Source of the DNA: JAIEPW01 sp964406035
GTDB lineage: Bacteria; Acidobacteriota; Terriglobia; Bryobacterales; Bryobacteraceae
Direction of reading: 5' to 3'
Length of the DNA: 10,227 bases
Assembly: GCA_964406035.1 (NCBI GenBank)
Contig: CAYOQB010000181.1
Coordinates: 1 to 10,227 of the forward strand
Made by a program: the position numbers and the translations under genes. The notes beneath the pieces are model-generated. The model was not told the origin of the DNA. It was given only the letters and a program-made list of their open reading frames with translations, and ran no database searches. This document shows positions 1-7,400 of this stretch, in pieces; positions within the stretch are counted from its first letter, which is position 1, and each line of letters starts with the position of its first letter.

Positions 1-881
1 CCCGGAAGCATCGCCCGCCGCACGCGATCCGCCTCTTCCCCTCCCGCGCCTTCGTCGATCAGCACATCGTACCCGCGTAGCAGCTCCAGCAGGGCGCGCT
101 CGAACGCCGGCCCCAACCCCTTCGCCGGATTCTCGCCCACGCCCAGGCTCACCGTCACTTCTGGCCGGTCCTCGGACGCTACAGGCGCAACGAAAGCTCG
201 AGCCCCGGAAACACCGAACACCCCGGCGAACCACTCCGAAGCCAAAAGCGACAGCGGTTGCGATCCCCCCGCACTCCGGCTCTCGAAATGGAAATAACGC
301 TCCGGCGCGCACACCGGCACCAGCCCCAATTGCGTCAGCCGCGAATCCGGATCGATCACGATGCTCCCCCGTTGATCCACAATCCCACGCAACTGGAACG
401 ATGCCGCCAGCCGGTCCTCCAGCAACCCCGTCCGCTGATATGGGGCTTCCACCGCGCGGATCCGCGGATCCGCCGCAAACAACTCGGCGCTCTTACGGCC
501 GCCCACCAGGCAGATCTCCGCCTCCGGAAATCGCTTCTTCGCCCCGTCCAGCATTACGCTGGTGATCGCCACGTCCGCGCCCAGGGTCACCCGCGACAGC
601 ACGAACACGCGCCGCACGTCGCCCGGCGCTTCCGGCGGTGGCGATGGAGCGCGCAACGCCGCCCCCGGCGCGACCCGCGCGATCACCCGCCCGAAGAAGC
701 GTTGATAAACGCCCGCTAAAGCAGGATCGAAGGAGTCTGCCAGCGGCTCGATCACTTGCGCGAAAAAGGCGCGGCTGCCCTCCGGCGTCCGCGCCTCTTC
801 CACCACCCGGCCGATCCACTCCTCTGGCGCTTCCTCTAACGCGAGGCAGCGCTCCAGCAGCTTAGGAAAGATACTTTCCAA
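1..881 (-). CDS. Glycosyltransferase family 9-like protein (3' end cut by window edge)
   Basis: Last gene of the minus-strand operon. An uninterrupted frame of 293 codons runs to the left edge, so the C-terminus is missing. Residues 1-75 look helical and charged. A proline-rich linker follows (about 78-87, APSPPPEAPG), then a Rossmann-like segment starting VFVLSRVTLGADVAITSV (92-109) and RFPEAEICLVGG (117-128). This layout resembles ADP-heptose:LPS heptosyltransferase-type GT9 proteins: a strand, a small loop, a helix, then 'RFP-A-I-LVG'. Further conserved-looking pieces are DPDSRLTQLGL (177-187) and VTVSLGVGENPAKGLG (242-257). If GT9 is right, it would add a sugar to an envelope glycan from a nucleotide-activated donor, in the cytoplasm. 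No AUG is near the start. The chosen TTG (881-879; another TTG at 884-882) lies inside the end of the MTAP gene, 7 nt after GGAG, giving about 20 nt overlap. In-frame GTG codons 26-27 are the alternative. The frame is secure; the GT9 assignment is moderate. Confidence 0.62.
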   Translation of the reverse strand, partial: MESIFPKLLERCLALEEAPEEWIGRVVEEARTPEGSRAFFAQVIEPLADSFDPALAGVYQRFFGRVIARVAPGAALRAPSPPPEAPGDVRRVFVLSRVTLGADVAITSVMLDGAKKRFPEAEICLVGGRKSAELFAADPRIRAVEAPYQRTGLLEDRLAASFQLRGIVDQRGSIVIDPDSRLTQLGLVPVCAPERYFHFESRSAGGSQPLSLLASEWFAGVFGVSGARAFVAPVASEDRPEVTVSLGVGENPAKGLGPAFERALLELLRGYDVLIDEGAGGEEADRVRRAMLP

Positions 882-1722
882 CAATCGGCTCCAGCTTCTT
901 CTTCGTCCCCTCCGGAATACGCGTGCGATCCGTGATGATCGCCGCCGCCAGCGCGCTGTGACACTTGCACTCCACGTCGCGCGGCAGCGCCGCCACCGCG
1001 GTCGCCACCACCCGCGCCGCGTTCTCCGCGTTCTTCGTCAGCACCGCGATAATCTGATCCACGGTCACCGCGTCGTGATCCGGATGCCAGCAATCGTAAT
1101 CGGTGACCATCGCCACCGTCGTGTAGCAGATCTCCGCCTCGCGCGCGAGCTTGGCCTCCTGCAGGTTGGTCATGCCGATCACGTCCGCGCCCCAGCTCCG
1201 GTACAGCTTCGATTCCGCCAGCGTGGAGAACGCGGGGCCTTCCATGCACACGTACGTTCCGCCCCGCCGCGCCGTTACGCCCGCGCTCCGGCAGGCGTCA
1301 TAAGCGACGTGCGCCAGATCCTCGCATACCGGATGCGCGAAGCTCACGTGCGCCACCAGACCCTCGCCGAAGAACGTGGACGCGCGCGCGAACGTCCGGT
1401 CGATAAACTGATCGATCACCACGAAGTCGCCCGGCTTGTGCTCTTCCTTCAGCGACCCTACCGCGCTCAGCGACACGATCCGCTGCACGCCCAGCTTCTT
1501 CATCCCGAAGATGTTCGCCCGGAAGTTCAACTCGCTGGGCGAATAGCGATGCCCCCGCCCGTGCCGCGCCAGAAACGCGACCTCGCGTCCCGCCAGCTTG
1601 CCCACCACATACACTTCGCTCGGCGATCCCCAGGGCGTCTCCACCGCAACTTCCTCCTGCGCTTCAAAACCGGGCATCGAGTACAGGCCCGAGCCGCCGA
1701 TAATTCCAATTTCCGCCTTCAA
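862..1722 (-). CDS. mtnP: S-methyl-5'-thioadenosine phosphorylase
   Basis: Cleaves 5'-methylthioadenosine with phosphate to adenine and 5-methylthioribose-1-phosphate, the entry step of methionine and purine salvage; cytoplasmic, usually trimeric. The 286-residue product is full length for the family. Visible motifs are the phosphate loop GGSGLY (9-14), RHGRGHRYSP (53-62, holding the phosphate-contacting Arg-His), GTYVCMEGPAFSTLAES (155-171) around the base and ribose site, GMTNLQEAKLARE (183-195), and TDYDCW (207-212). The aspartates of this last motif mark MTAP/adenine specificity rather than 6-oxopurine phosphorylase (where Asn is usual). The start is TTG, not ATG: the MKAEIGIIGG N-terminus is the normal family N-terminus, and AAGGAG lies 5 nt before the TTG. 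The gene follows the epimerase by 9 nt, and its last codons overlap the next gene. A related purine phosphorylase is possible but less likely. Confidence 0.95.
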   Translation of the reverse strand: MKAEIGIIGGSGLYSMPGFEAQEEVAVETPWGSPSEVYVVGKLAGREVAFLARHGRGHRYSPSELNFRANIFGMKKLGVQRIVSLSAVGSLKEEHKPGDFVVIDQFIDRTFARASTFFGEGLVAHVSFAHPVCEDLAHVAYDACRSAGVTARRGGTYVCMEGPAFSTLAESKLYRSWGADVIGMTNLQEAKLAREAEICYTTVAMVTDYDCWHPDHDAVTVDQIIAVLTKNAENAARVVATAVAALPRDVECKCHSALAAAIITDRTRIPEGTKKKLEPIVGKYLS

Positions 1723-1727
1723 TCGCT

Positions 1728-1733
1728 CTCCTT
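1728..1733 (-). promoter_or_regulatory. Shine-Dalgarno AAGGAG deciding the TTG start of mtnP
   Basis: On the minus strand the sequence reads TAAGGAG-AGCGA-TTG. The purine-rich AAGGAG is a near-perfect anti-16S match, five bases before the TTG, and it shares two bases with the TAA stop of the upstream epimerase gene. This supports TTG as the start and suggests that ribosomes finishing the epimerase can reinitiate on mtnP. Confidence 0.8.
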
Positions 1734-2133
1734 AATGTCCTTGAATCAATTCCAGCAGCACGCCGCCGGTCGACGCCGGATGCACAAACACGTAGATGTG
1801 CCCCCCCGCGCCCTCGCGCGGCTCGTTCAACAGGCGCGCGCCGTTCTCTTTCAAACGCTGTACCGCCGCATTCAGATCCGGCACCTTCACCGCGATGTGA
1901 TGCAGTCCTTCGCCGCGCTTCTCAATGAACTTCGCGATCGTGGAACCCGGTTCCGTCGCCTCCAGCAGCTCGATCCGCGGCCCGCTCAGCGGCAGCATCG
2001 CGACATTCACCTTCTCTTGCGGCACCGTTTCGCGCATCGAAGTCGACAAGCCCAACTGCCCCTCGTAGAACTTCAGCGCCTGCTCGATGGACTTCACCGC
2101 GATCCCGAGATGGTCGATCTCAAACCCGCTCAT
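1732..2133 (-). CDS. mce: Methylmalonyl-CoA epimerase
   Basis: Interconverts (2S)- and (2R)-methylmalonyl-CoA, linking propionyl-CoA carboxylase to the B12-dependent mutase. The 133-residue protein is a two-module vicinal-oxygen-chelate (glyoxalase) fold of typical length. Aligned from memory with the Propionibacterium enzyme, the four metal ligands are present: His8 in DHLGIAV, Glu55 in RIELLE (Gln in that homologue), His79 in GLHHIAV, and Glu128 in VLLELIQ. The TGGVLLELIQ tail is characteristic of epimerases rather than lactoylglutathione lyases. The ATG lies within the last codons of meaB (14-nt overlap), with a GGAGAGGA purine run upstream. MeaB, its immediate neighbour, serves the same pathway and strengthens the call. 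No mutase or carboxylase subunits are in the window. Confidence 0.93.
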   Translation of the reverse strand: MSGFEIDHLGIAVKSIEQALKFYEGQLGLSTSMRETVPQEKVNVAMLPLSGPRIELLEATEPGSTIAKFIEKRGEGLHHIAVKVPDLNAAVQRLKENGARLLNEPREGAGGHIYVFVHPASTGGVLLELIQGH

Positions 2134-3043
2134 GCGTCATCCTCTCCAGAAATTCTTCCACCACTCCGTAGGGATCGCGCCGCCGCTCCGCCACTTCGGC
2201 CGCCGCCGCCGCGAAATCCGCCACCGGCAGCCGCTCGATCAGCCGTTCCCGCAGCATCTCCCGCAGCCGGAGGCTCCACCGCTCCGCCGACCGCTCCCGC
2301 GCCAGCCCCGTCTCCTGATACTGCCTTGCCGCCTCCAGCGCCTCCGCGATTCCCTGCCCCTCGCTCGCCACCGTCTTCACAATCGGCGGCGTCCAGCCGT
2401 CCGGCCGGTGCGACAGCGAAAAGTAAGCCTTGATCTCGCGTTCCAGCTTATCCGCTCCGGGCTGATCGCTCTTGTTGATCACGAAAACGTCGGCGATCTC
2501 CATGATCCCCGCCTTGATCGCCTGCACATCGTCGCCCATGCCCGGCACCAGCACCACCAGCGTGACATCCGCCAGCCGCGCGATCTCCACTTCATCCTGC
2601 CCCACTCCCACCGTCTCGATTAGCACCACATCGCGTCCCGCGGCATCGAACAGCAAGGCGAGATCCGTTGTCGCCCGCGCCAGCCCGCCCAATGCCCCCC
2701 GCGTCGCCATCGACCGGATGAACACTCCGGGATCTGAGTGGTGCTGCTGCATGCGGATGCGGTCGCCCAGAATCGCGCCGCCGGTATAAGGACTTGAGGG
2801 ATCCACGGCGATCACCGCCACTGTCTTCCCCGCCTCGCGCAGTGTGCGTGTCAACTGATCGCAGAACGTGCTCTTGCCCGCGCCCGGCGCTCCCGTCACT
2901 CCCAGGATCAGAGCCCGCCCCGTTTCCGGGAACAGCTCCTTCAACAATTCCTCCGCGCCTGGCTTGCGATTCTCCACCAGGGTTGCCGCCCGGGCCAGCG
3001 CGCGAATGTCGCCGCTGCGAACTCTCTCCGCCAGCTCTCCCAT
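2120..3043 (-). CDS. meaB: Methylmalonyl-CoA mutase-associated GTPase MeaB
   Basis: G3E-family P-loop GTPase that gates adenosylcobalamin loading and protects or reactivates methylmalonyl-CoA mutase; cytoplasmic. The product is 307 residues, normal for the family. Visible motifs are an N-terminal helical region (1-40), Walker A GAPGAGKST (51-59), VDPSSPYTGGAILGDRIRM (80-98), the ETVGVGQDE segment (143-151) with the catalytic-metal region, VPGMGDDVQAIKAG (166-179), the guanine-specificity motif NKSD (190-193), and a helical C-terminal part. The start is the ATG at 3043-3041, which overlaps the acyl-CoA dehydrogenase stop as TGATG and gives the usual MGELAERVRSGD N-terminus. The longer upstream extension of this frame lies inside the dehydrogenase gene and is not real. 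The gene overlaps the epimerase downstream. ArgK-type names in databases refer to the same family. Confidence 0.95.
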   Translation of the reverse strand: MGELAERVRSGDIRALARAATLVENRKPGAEELLKELFPETGRALILGVTGAPGAGKSTFCDQLTRTLREAGKTVAVIAVDPSSPYTGGAILGDRIRMQQHHSDPGVFIRSMATRGALGGLARATTDLALLFDAAGRDVVLIETVGVGQDEVEIARLADVTLVVLVPGMGDDVQAIKAGIMEIADVFVINKSDQPGADKLEREIKAYFSLSHRPDGWTPPIVKTVASEGQGIAEALEAARQYQETGLARERSAERWSLRLREMLRERLIERLPVADFAAAAAEVAERRRDPYGVVEEFLERMTHERV

Positions 3044-4185
3044 CAGCTCTTCAGCAACTGCCGCGCGATCACGAGCCGCTGGATCTCGCTGGTGCCTTCT
3101 CCAATCGTGCAAAGCTTCACGTCCCGGTAGAACTTCTCCACCGGATAATCCTTGATGAACCCGTAGCCCCCGTGGATCTGCAGCGCGTCGTCCGCCACCC
3201 GCACCGCGACCTCCGACGCGAACAGCTTGGCCATCGCCGATTCCTTGTTCACCGGCTGCCCTTGATCCTTCATCCACGCCGCGCGATACACCATCAGCCG
3301 CGACGCATCGATGCTCGTCGCCATGTCCGCCAGCTTGTTCTGGATCGCCTGAAACTCCGAAATCGGCCGCCCGAACTGCTTGCGCTGCTTCGAGTACCGC
3401 AGCCCCGCTTCATAAGCCCCCTGCGCCAGGCCCACGCTCAGCGCGGCGATCGAAATTCGCCCCCCGTCCAGCACCTTCAGCGAGTTCTTGAAACCTTCCC
3501 CTTCGCGCCCCACGAGCTGCGACGCCGGCAGGCGGCAATCCTCGAACAGCACCTCGCCCGTTGGGCTCGACCGCATCCCCAGCTTGTTCTCCTTCTTGCC
3601 CACCCGGAACCCCGGCGTGCCCTTCTCAATAACGAACGCCGAAATCCCCCGCTGCGATTCCGAACGGTTCGTCACCGCCATCGCCACACAGGTATCGGCG
3701 ACATGCGCGTTCGTGGTGAACGTTTTGCCCCCGTTCAACACCCAGCACTCGCCCTGCCGCACCGCCGTGGTCCGCGTGCCCCCCGCGTCCGATCCCGCTT
3801 CCGGCTCAGTCAATGACCAGCATCCGATAAATTCGCCGGTCGCGAGCTTGGGCACGTACTTCCGCTTCTGCTCCTCCGTTCCCGACTCATAGATATGATT
3901 CGTGCCCAGGGAAACGTGCGCCGCCACGCTCAGCGCGAAGGAGGGATCCACCCGCGACAGTTCTTCGACAATAATCGAATACTCGATGTAGCCGAGCCCG
4001 GCGCCGCCCAGTTCCTCCGGAAAAATCGGACCTAGAAGACCCAGCTTGCCGGCGTTCTTCATCACGTCCATCGGGAACTGCTGCGCCTCGTCCCACTCGA
4101 GGACATGCGGCGCGAGCTCCGCCTCGGCGAAGCCGCGAACTGTTTTCCGGAGCTGAACCTGCTCCTGTGTGTATTCAAAATCCAT
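3043..4185 (-). CDS. Acyl-CoA dehydrogenase (short/branched-chain type)
   Basis: FAD flavoprotein introducing an alpha-beta double bond into an acyl-CoA and passing electrons to ETF; cytoplasmic. The 380 residues are standard for the short-chain/branched-chain subfamily. Motifs include the family signature around LTEPEAGSD (125-133), WVLNGGKTFTTNA before the middle beta domain, RKQFGRPISEFQAIQNKLADMA in the C-terminal helical domain, the second signature from Gln336 to Asp355 (HGGYGFIKDYPVEKFYRD), and Glu363 in IGEGTSEIQR as catalytic base in the SCAD/MCAD position. The start is ATG 4185-4183, giving MDFEYTQEQVQLRKTVRGF, the normal N-terminus; an upstream in-frame extension is low-complexity and rejected. 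No strong Shine-Dalgarno is visible. It is the first gene of the operon. Substrate chain length cannot be read from sequence; linkage to MeaB and epimerase suggests a branched-chain or propionyl-CoA-yielding substrate (inference). Confidence 0.94.
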   Translation of the reverse strand: MDFEYTQEQVQLRKTVRGFAEAELAPHVLEWDEAQQFPMDVMKNAGKLGLLGPIFPEELGGAGLGYIEYSIIVEELSRVDPSFALSVAAHVSLGTNHIYESGTEEQKRKYVPKLATGEFIGCWSLTEPEAGSDAGGTRTTAVRQGECWVLNGGKTFTTNAHVADTCVAMAVTNRSESQRGISAFVIEKGTPGFRVGKKENKLGMRSSPTGEVLFEDCRLPASQLVGREGEGFKNSLKVLDGGRISIAALSVGLAQGAYEAGLRYSKQRKQFGRPISEFQAIQNKLADMATSIDASRLMVYRAAWMKDQGQPVNKESAMAKLFASEVAVRVADDALQIHGGYGFIKDYPVEKFYRDVKLCTIGEGTSEIQRLVIARQLLKS

Positions 4186-4403
4186 GTTGGGTTTCGCTGT
4201 AACCAGTCTATCAAGGCCTCCCAAACCGCCAGCCGATCCGCGCTCCGCCCGCTCTGGACCAACCGCCACTGGAAATGCCGCTTCCACCCCATTCAAATTG
4301 CCGCCGCTCCGATCCGGCAATAAGCTTGCGCCATCTGAGGGGTTCTCCGCCGGTACAGGGTTTGGCGGGGCGCCAGCCAGAAGTCTCGCTTTTGGGGGTT
4401 CAC
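4186..4403. promoter_or_regulatory. Divergent intergenic region between the acyl-CoA dehydrogenase operon and the TonB receptor
   Basis: This 218-bp gap must hold promoters for both the leftward operon and the rightward receptor gene. I see no strong sigma70 pair in either direction. Rightward, TTCAAA (4293-4298) and AATAAG (4319-4324) are weak and spaced 20 bp. A short TGGCG-GGG-CGCCA hairpin lies about 30-40 bp before the receptor ATG. No operator half-sites or riboswitch fold were recognised. Confidence 0.4.
4394..4398 (+). promoter_or_regulatory. Ribosome binding site (GGGGG) fixing the TonB receptor start
   Basis: A G-run lies five bases before the ATG at 4404. Together with the signal peptide that begins there, it supports this start over an in-frame ATG 129 bases upstream, whose extension is unlike an exported N-terminus. 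Confidence 0.55.
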
Positions 4404-7400
4404 ATGAGGGGTTTGTTCTCCATCCTTCTCGCCGGCAGTCTTGCGCTTCCGGTCCTCGCACAAGTTCAGAACGCCCGCCTGGAAGGTTCCGTTCAGGATT
4501 CTTCCGGCGCCGTAATACCGGGCGCGACACTGTCACTCGTCAACAACCGTACTCAAGTCAAGGTCGACATTGACGCCGACGCACAGGGCTTCTACGTCTT
4601 CCCCGTCCTGCAACCCGGCGTCTATACGCTCAACGTTTCCGCCGGCGGCTTCCGCAAGTCCACCGTCACCAACATCGAGCTAAACGTGGGCGTCACCATC
4701 CGTCAGGACGTCAAACTGGAAGTCGGCGCCGTTGCCGATTCCGTCACCGTCGAAGCCGGATCGGTCCGCGTGCAAACCGCGGAAGCTACCGTGCAGCGCG
4801 CCATCACCCTCCGCGACATCGACAACCTCCCGCAGCTCGCCCGCAACCCCATCGCGCTGGCCACCTATCAGCCCGGCGTCCAGATCGGCAACCCCGGCGA
4901 CCCCAGCTTCGGCCGCGTCAACGGCATGCGCCAGGGCTCCAATAACAGCACCCTGGATGGCGTGGACGTCAACGACGCCGTCAACCCCCGCCTGGGACTC
5001 GCCCTCAACGCCACCAACACGGACTCCATCGAGGAGTTCCGCATCATCACCAATGGCGCCAAGGCCGAGCACGGACGCAGCGCCGGCGGACAGATCGAAC
5101 TGATCACCCGCTCGGGAACCAACCGCTTCTCCGGCAACCTGTATGAGTTCCACCGCAACACCATCCTCAACGCCAACAACTTCTTCAACAAGTCCGCCGC
5201 CGGCCCGGAAAATGCGCGGCCAAAGTTCATTCAGAACCAGTTCGGCGGCTCCTTCGGCGGCCCGGTCCTGATTCCCAAGCTCTTCAACGGCCGTGACAAG
5301 CTGTTCTTCTTCTACAACTACCAGGGCTCCCGCACGGCGCAGGAAGTGGTTCGCAACCGCACCGTACTCACCGCCACAGCCCGCCAGGGCATCTTCCGGT
5401 GGACTGTGCCTGGAACCTCGGAAGTCCGCAGTTTCGACATCCCCGCGGCTGACCCGCGTCGCCTCGGCATCGATCCTACCGTCGCAGGCCTGATCGCGTT
5501 GACTCCGTTGCCGAACAACACCGACGTCGGCGACGGCCTCAACACCTCTGGATATCGCTTCAACGCGCCCGCCGGCAACCAGGGTGATCAGAGCACCTTC
5601 AAAACCGACTGGAACCCTGCGTCATCCCTGCGGATGTACTTCCGCTACTCGTGGTTTAAGACCCTGACGCCCGCGGACACCCTCAACAACGCCGAGCAGA
5701 CCTTCCCTGGTCAGCCCAACGGCACCCAGGGCGGCATCCGCTCCGGTTTCTCCGCCGGCGGCAACTGGACCATCAAGCCCTGGATCGTCAATGAGTTCAT
5801 CGCCGGCTTCTCCCAGTCGAGCGTCCGCTTTGGCCGCGTCCGCAGCGATTTCTTCGCGGGACAGCCGCTGATCTCGGCCACTTTGACCACCAGCACCGCT
5901 ACCACCCTCTACACCAATCCCGTTCCCATCGGCTTCGGTTCGGATCGCAATTCACCGGTCAAACAGATCACCGATAACCTGTCCATCCTCCGCGGCAAGC
6001 ACAGCCTGAAGGCTGGGTTCCGTTATGCCCACACCCGGCAGTATCAAACCGCCGATGCAAATATCTGGCCCACCATCAGCCTCGGCCAGGACAACGGAAA
6101 CGCCGCCCCTGGCAACATCGGGCCCTCCGGAAGCACCGTGATCGCCTCCGCCGACCGGCAGCGCTTCGATGCTATGTACAACAACCTGCTCGGCCGCATC
6201 AGCAACATCGCGCAGACGTTCAATAGCGATCTTGATACTTTCCTCCCCGGCCAGCCCCGCGTAAGGAACTTCATCTTCCGCGACTACGCCTACTACCTCC
6301 AGGATGACTGGCGCCTCGCCCCCAACTTCACCCTGAACCTCGGCGTCCGCTACGAGTTCTTCGGCGTGCCGTTTGAACGCGACGGCCTGCAGGGCAACAT
6401 CGATCAGCAGCCGCTCGGACTCATCAACACCGTCAGCCAGATTCCGGACCTCACCGTTCGCCGCAGCAACGCCTGGTTCTCCAACGACTGGAACAACTTC
6501 GCTCCCCGCATCGGCTTCGCCTGGGATCCGTTCAAGGACGGCAAAACCAGCATCCGCGCCTCTTGGGGCATGTTCTACGACCGCGTCACCGGCGGCACCT
6601 CCATCGATCCGGACGCCAACATGCCCGGCTTCGCTCAGGCAACGCAGGTGTTCCCTAACCGCACCGCCGGCAGCGATGTCCGTCTCCGCGACAATCCAGC
6701 GCTGCCTGCCGCGACCGGATCTCCGGTCCTGACGCTTCCCGCCAGCCGCGGCTTCGCCACTCTCTCGCTCTTCGATCCCAGCTTCCGTACTCCCTACGTG
6801 CTGCAAATGAACTTCACCATCCAGCGCGAACTGATGCGGAACACCGTGCTCGAAGTCGGCTACGTGGGCAACCGCGGCATCAAGCAAGTCCTGGACCAGA
6901 ACGTCAATCAGACCCGCATTTACCAAGGGTTCCTGAACGACTTTAATGAACTTCGCGCCTTCCAGGCCAATTCCGCGGCCACCCCCTCCGCCACCAACGC
7001 GCTGGTCCGCATGTTCGGCACCCCGCAGGCGGCCATCACCGCCATCGGCGCCACCCCGGTCCGCCAGGGCAGCGTCGGCGCCGCCGCCAACACCATCGAC
7101 ACCTCCAACAACTCCCGCTACGCCGCCGCCGGCCTGTCCAACTTCTACCTGCGGAACTTCCCGCAGTTCCAGAACGTCAACGTCACCACCAACGCGGGAC
7201 GCACCTACTACGATTCCATGCAGGTCAGCCTCCGCCGCCAGGCCGGCAGCCTGCGTTTCGCGGCCAACTACACCTGGTCCAAGACCATGGACACCCTCTC
7301 CACCGACGGCGGCGGCTTCACCGGCCCGCTGGACAACTACAACCTGGAGCTGACCCGTGCCCGCTCCGACGCGGACCGCCCCCATACCTTCAACTGGTCC

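Noticed and set aside
493..819. A 108-codon minus-strand frame within the glycosyltransferase-like gene
   Set aside because: It is a shifted reading of the 293-codon frame, which has recognisable Rossmann-like motifs and reaches the window edge without a stop.
958..2433. A 491-codon plus-strand frame
   Set aside because: It crosses mtnP, the epimerase and meaB in antisense and encodes Arg/His/Pro-rich low-complexity sequence, typical of a shadow frame.
3044..3277. N-terminal extension of meaB
   Set aside because: It lies entirely inside the acyl-CoA dehydrogenase gene and is unlike MeaB proteins. The ATG at 3043 gives the usual N-terminus.
4275..4403. Earlier ATG for the TonB receptor
   Set aside because: It would put 43 unrelated residues before a clean signal peptide. 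The ATG at 4404 has a G-rich ribosome site and begins the signal peptide.
4186..4536. N-terminal extension of the acyl-CoA dehydrogenase
   Set aside because: The family N-terminus starts at the ATG at 4185; the extension is low complexity and overlaps the start of the divergent receptor gene.
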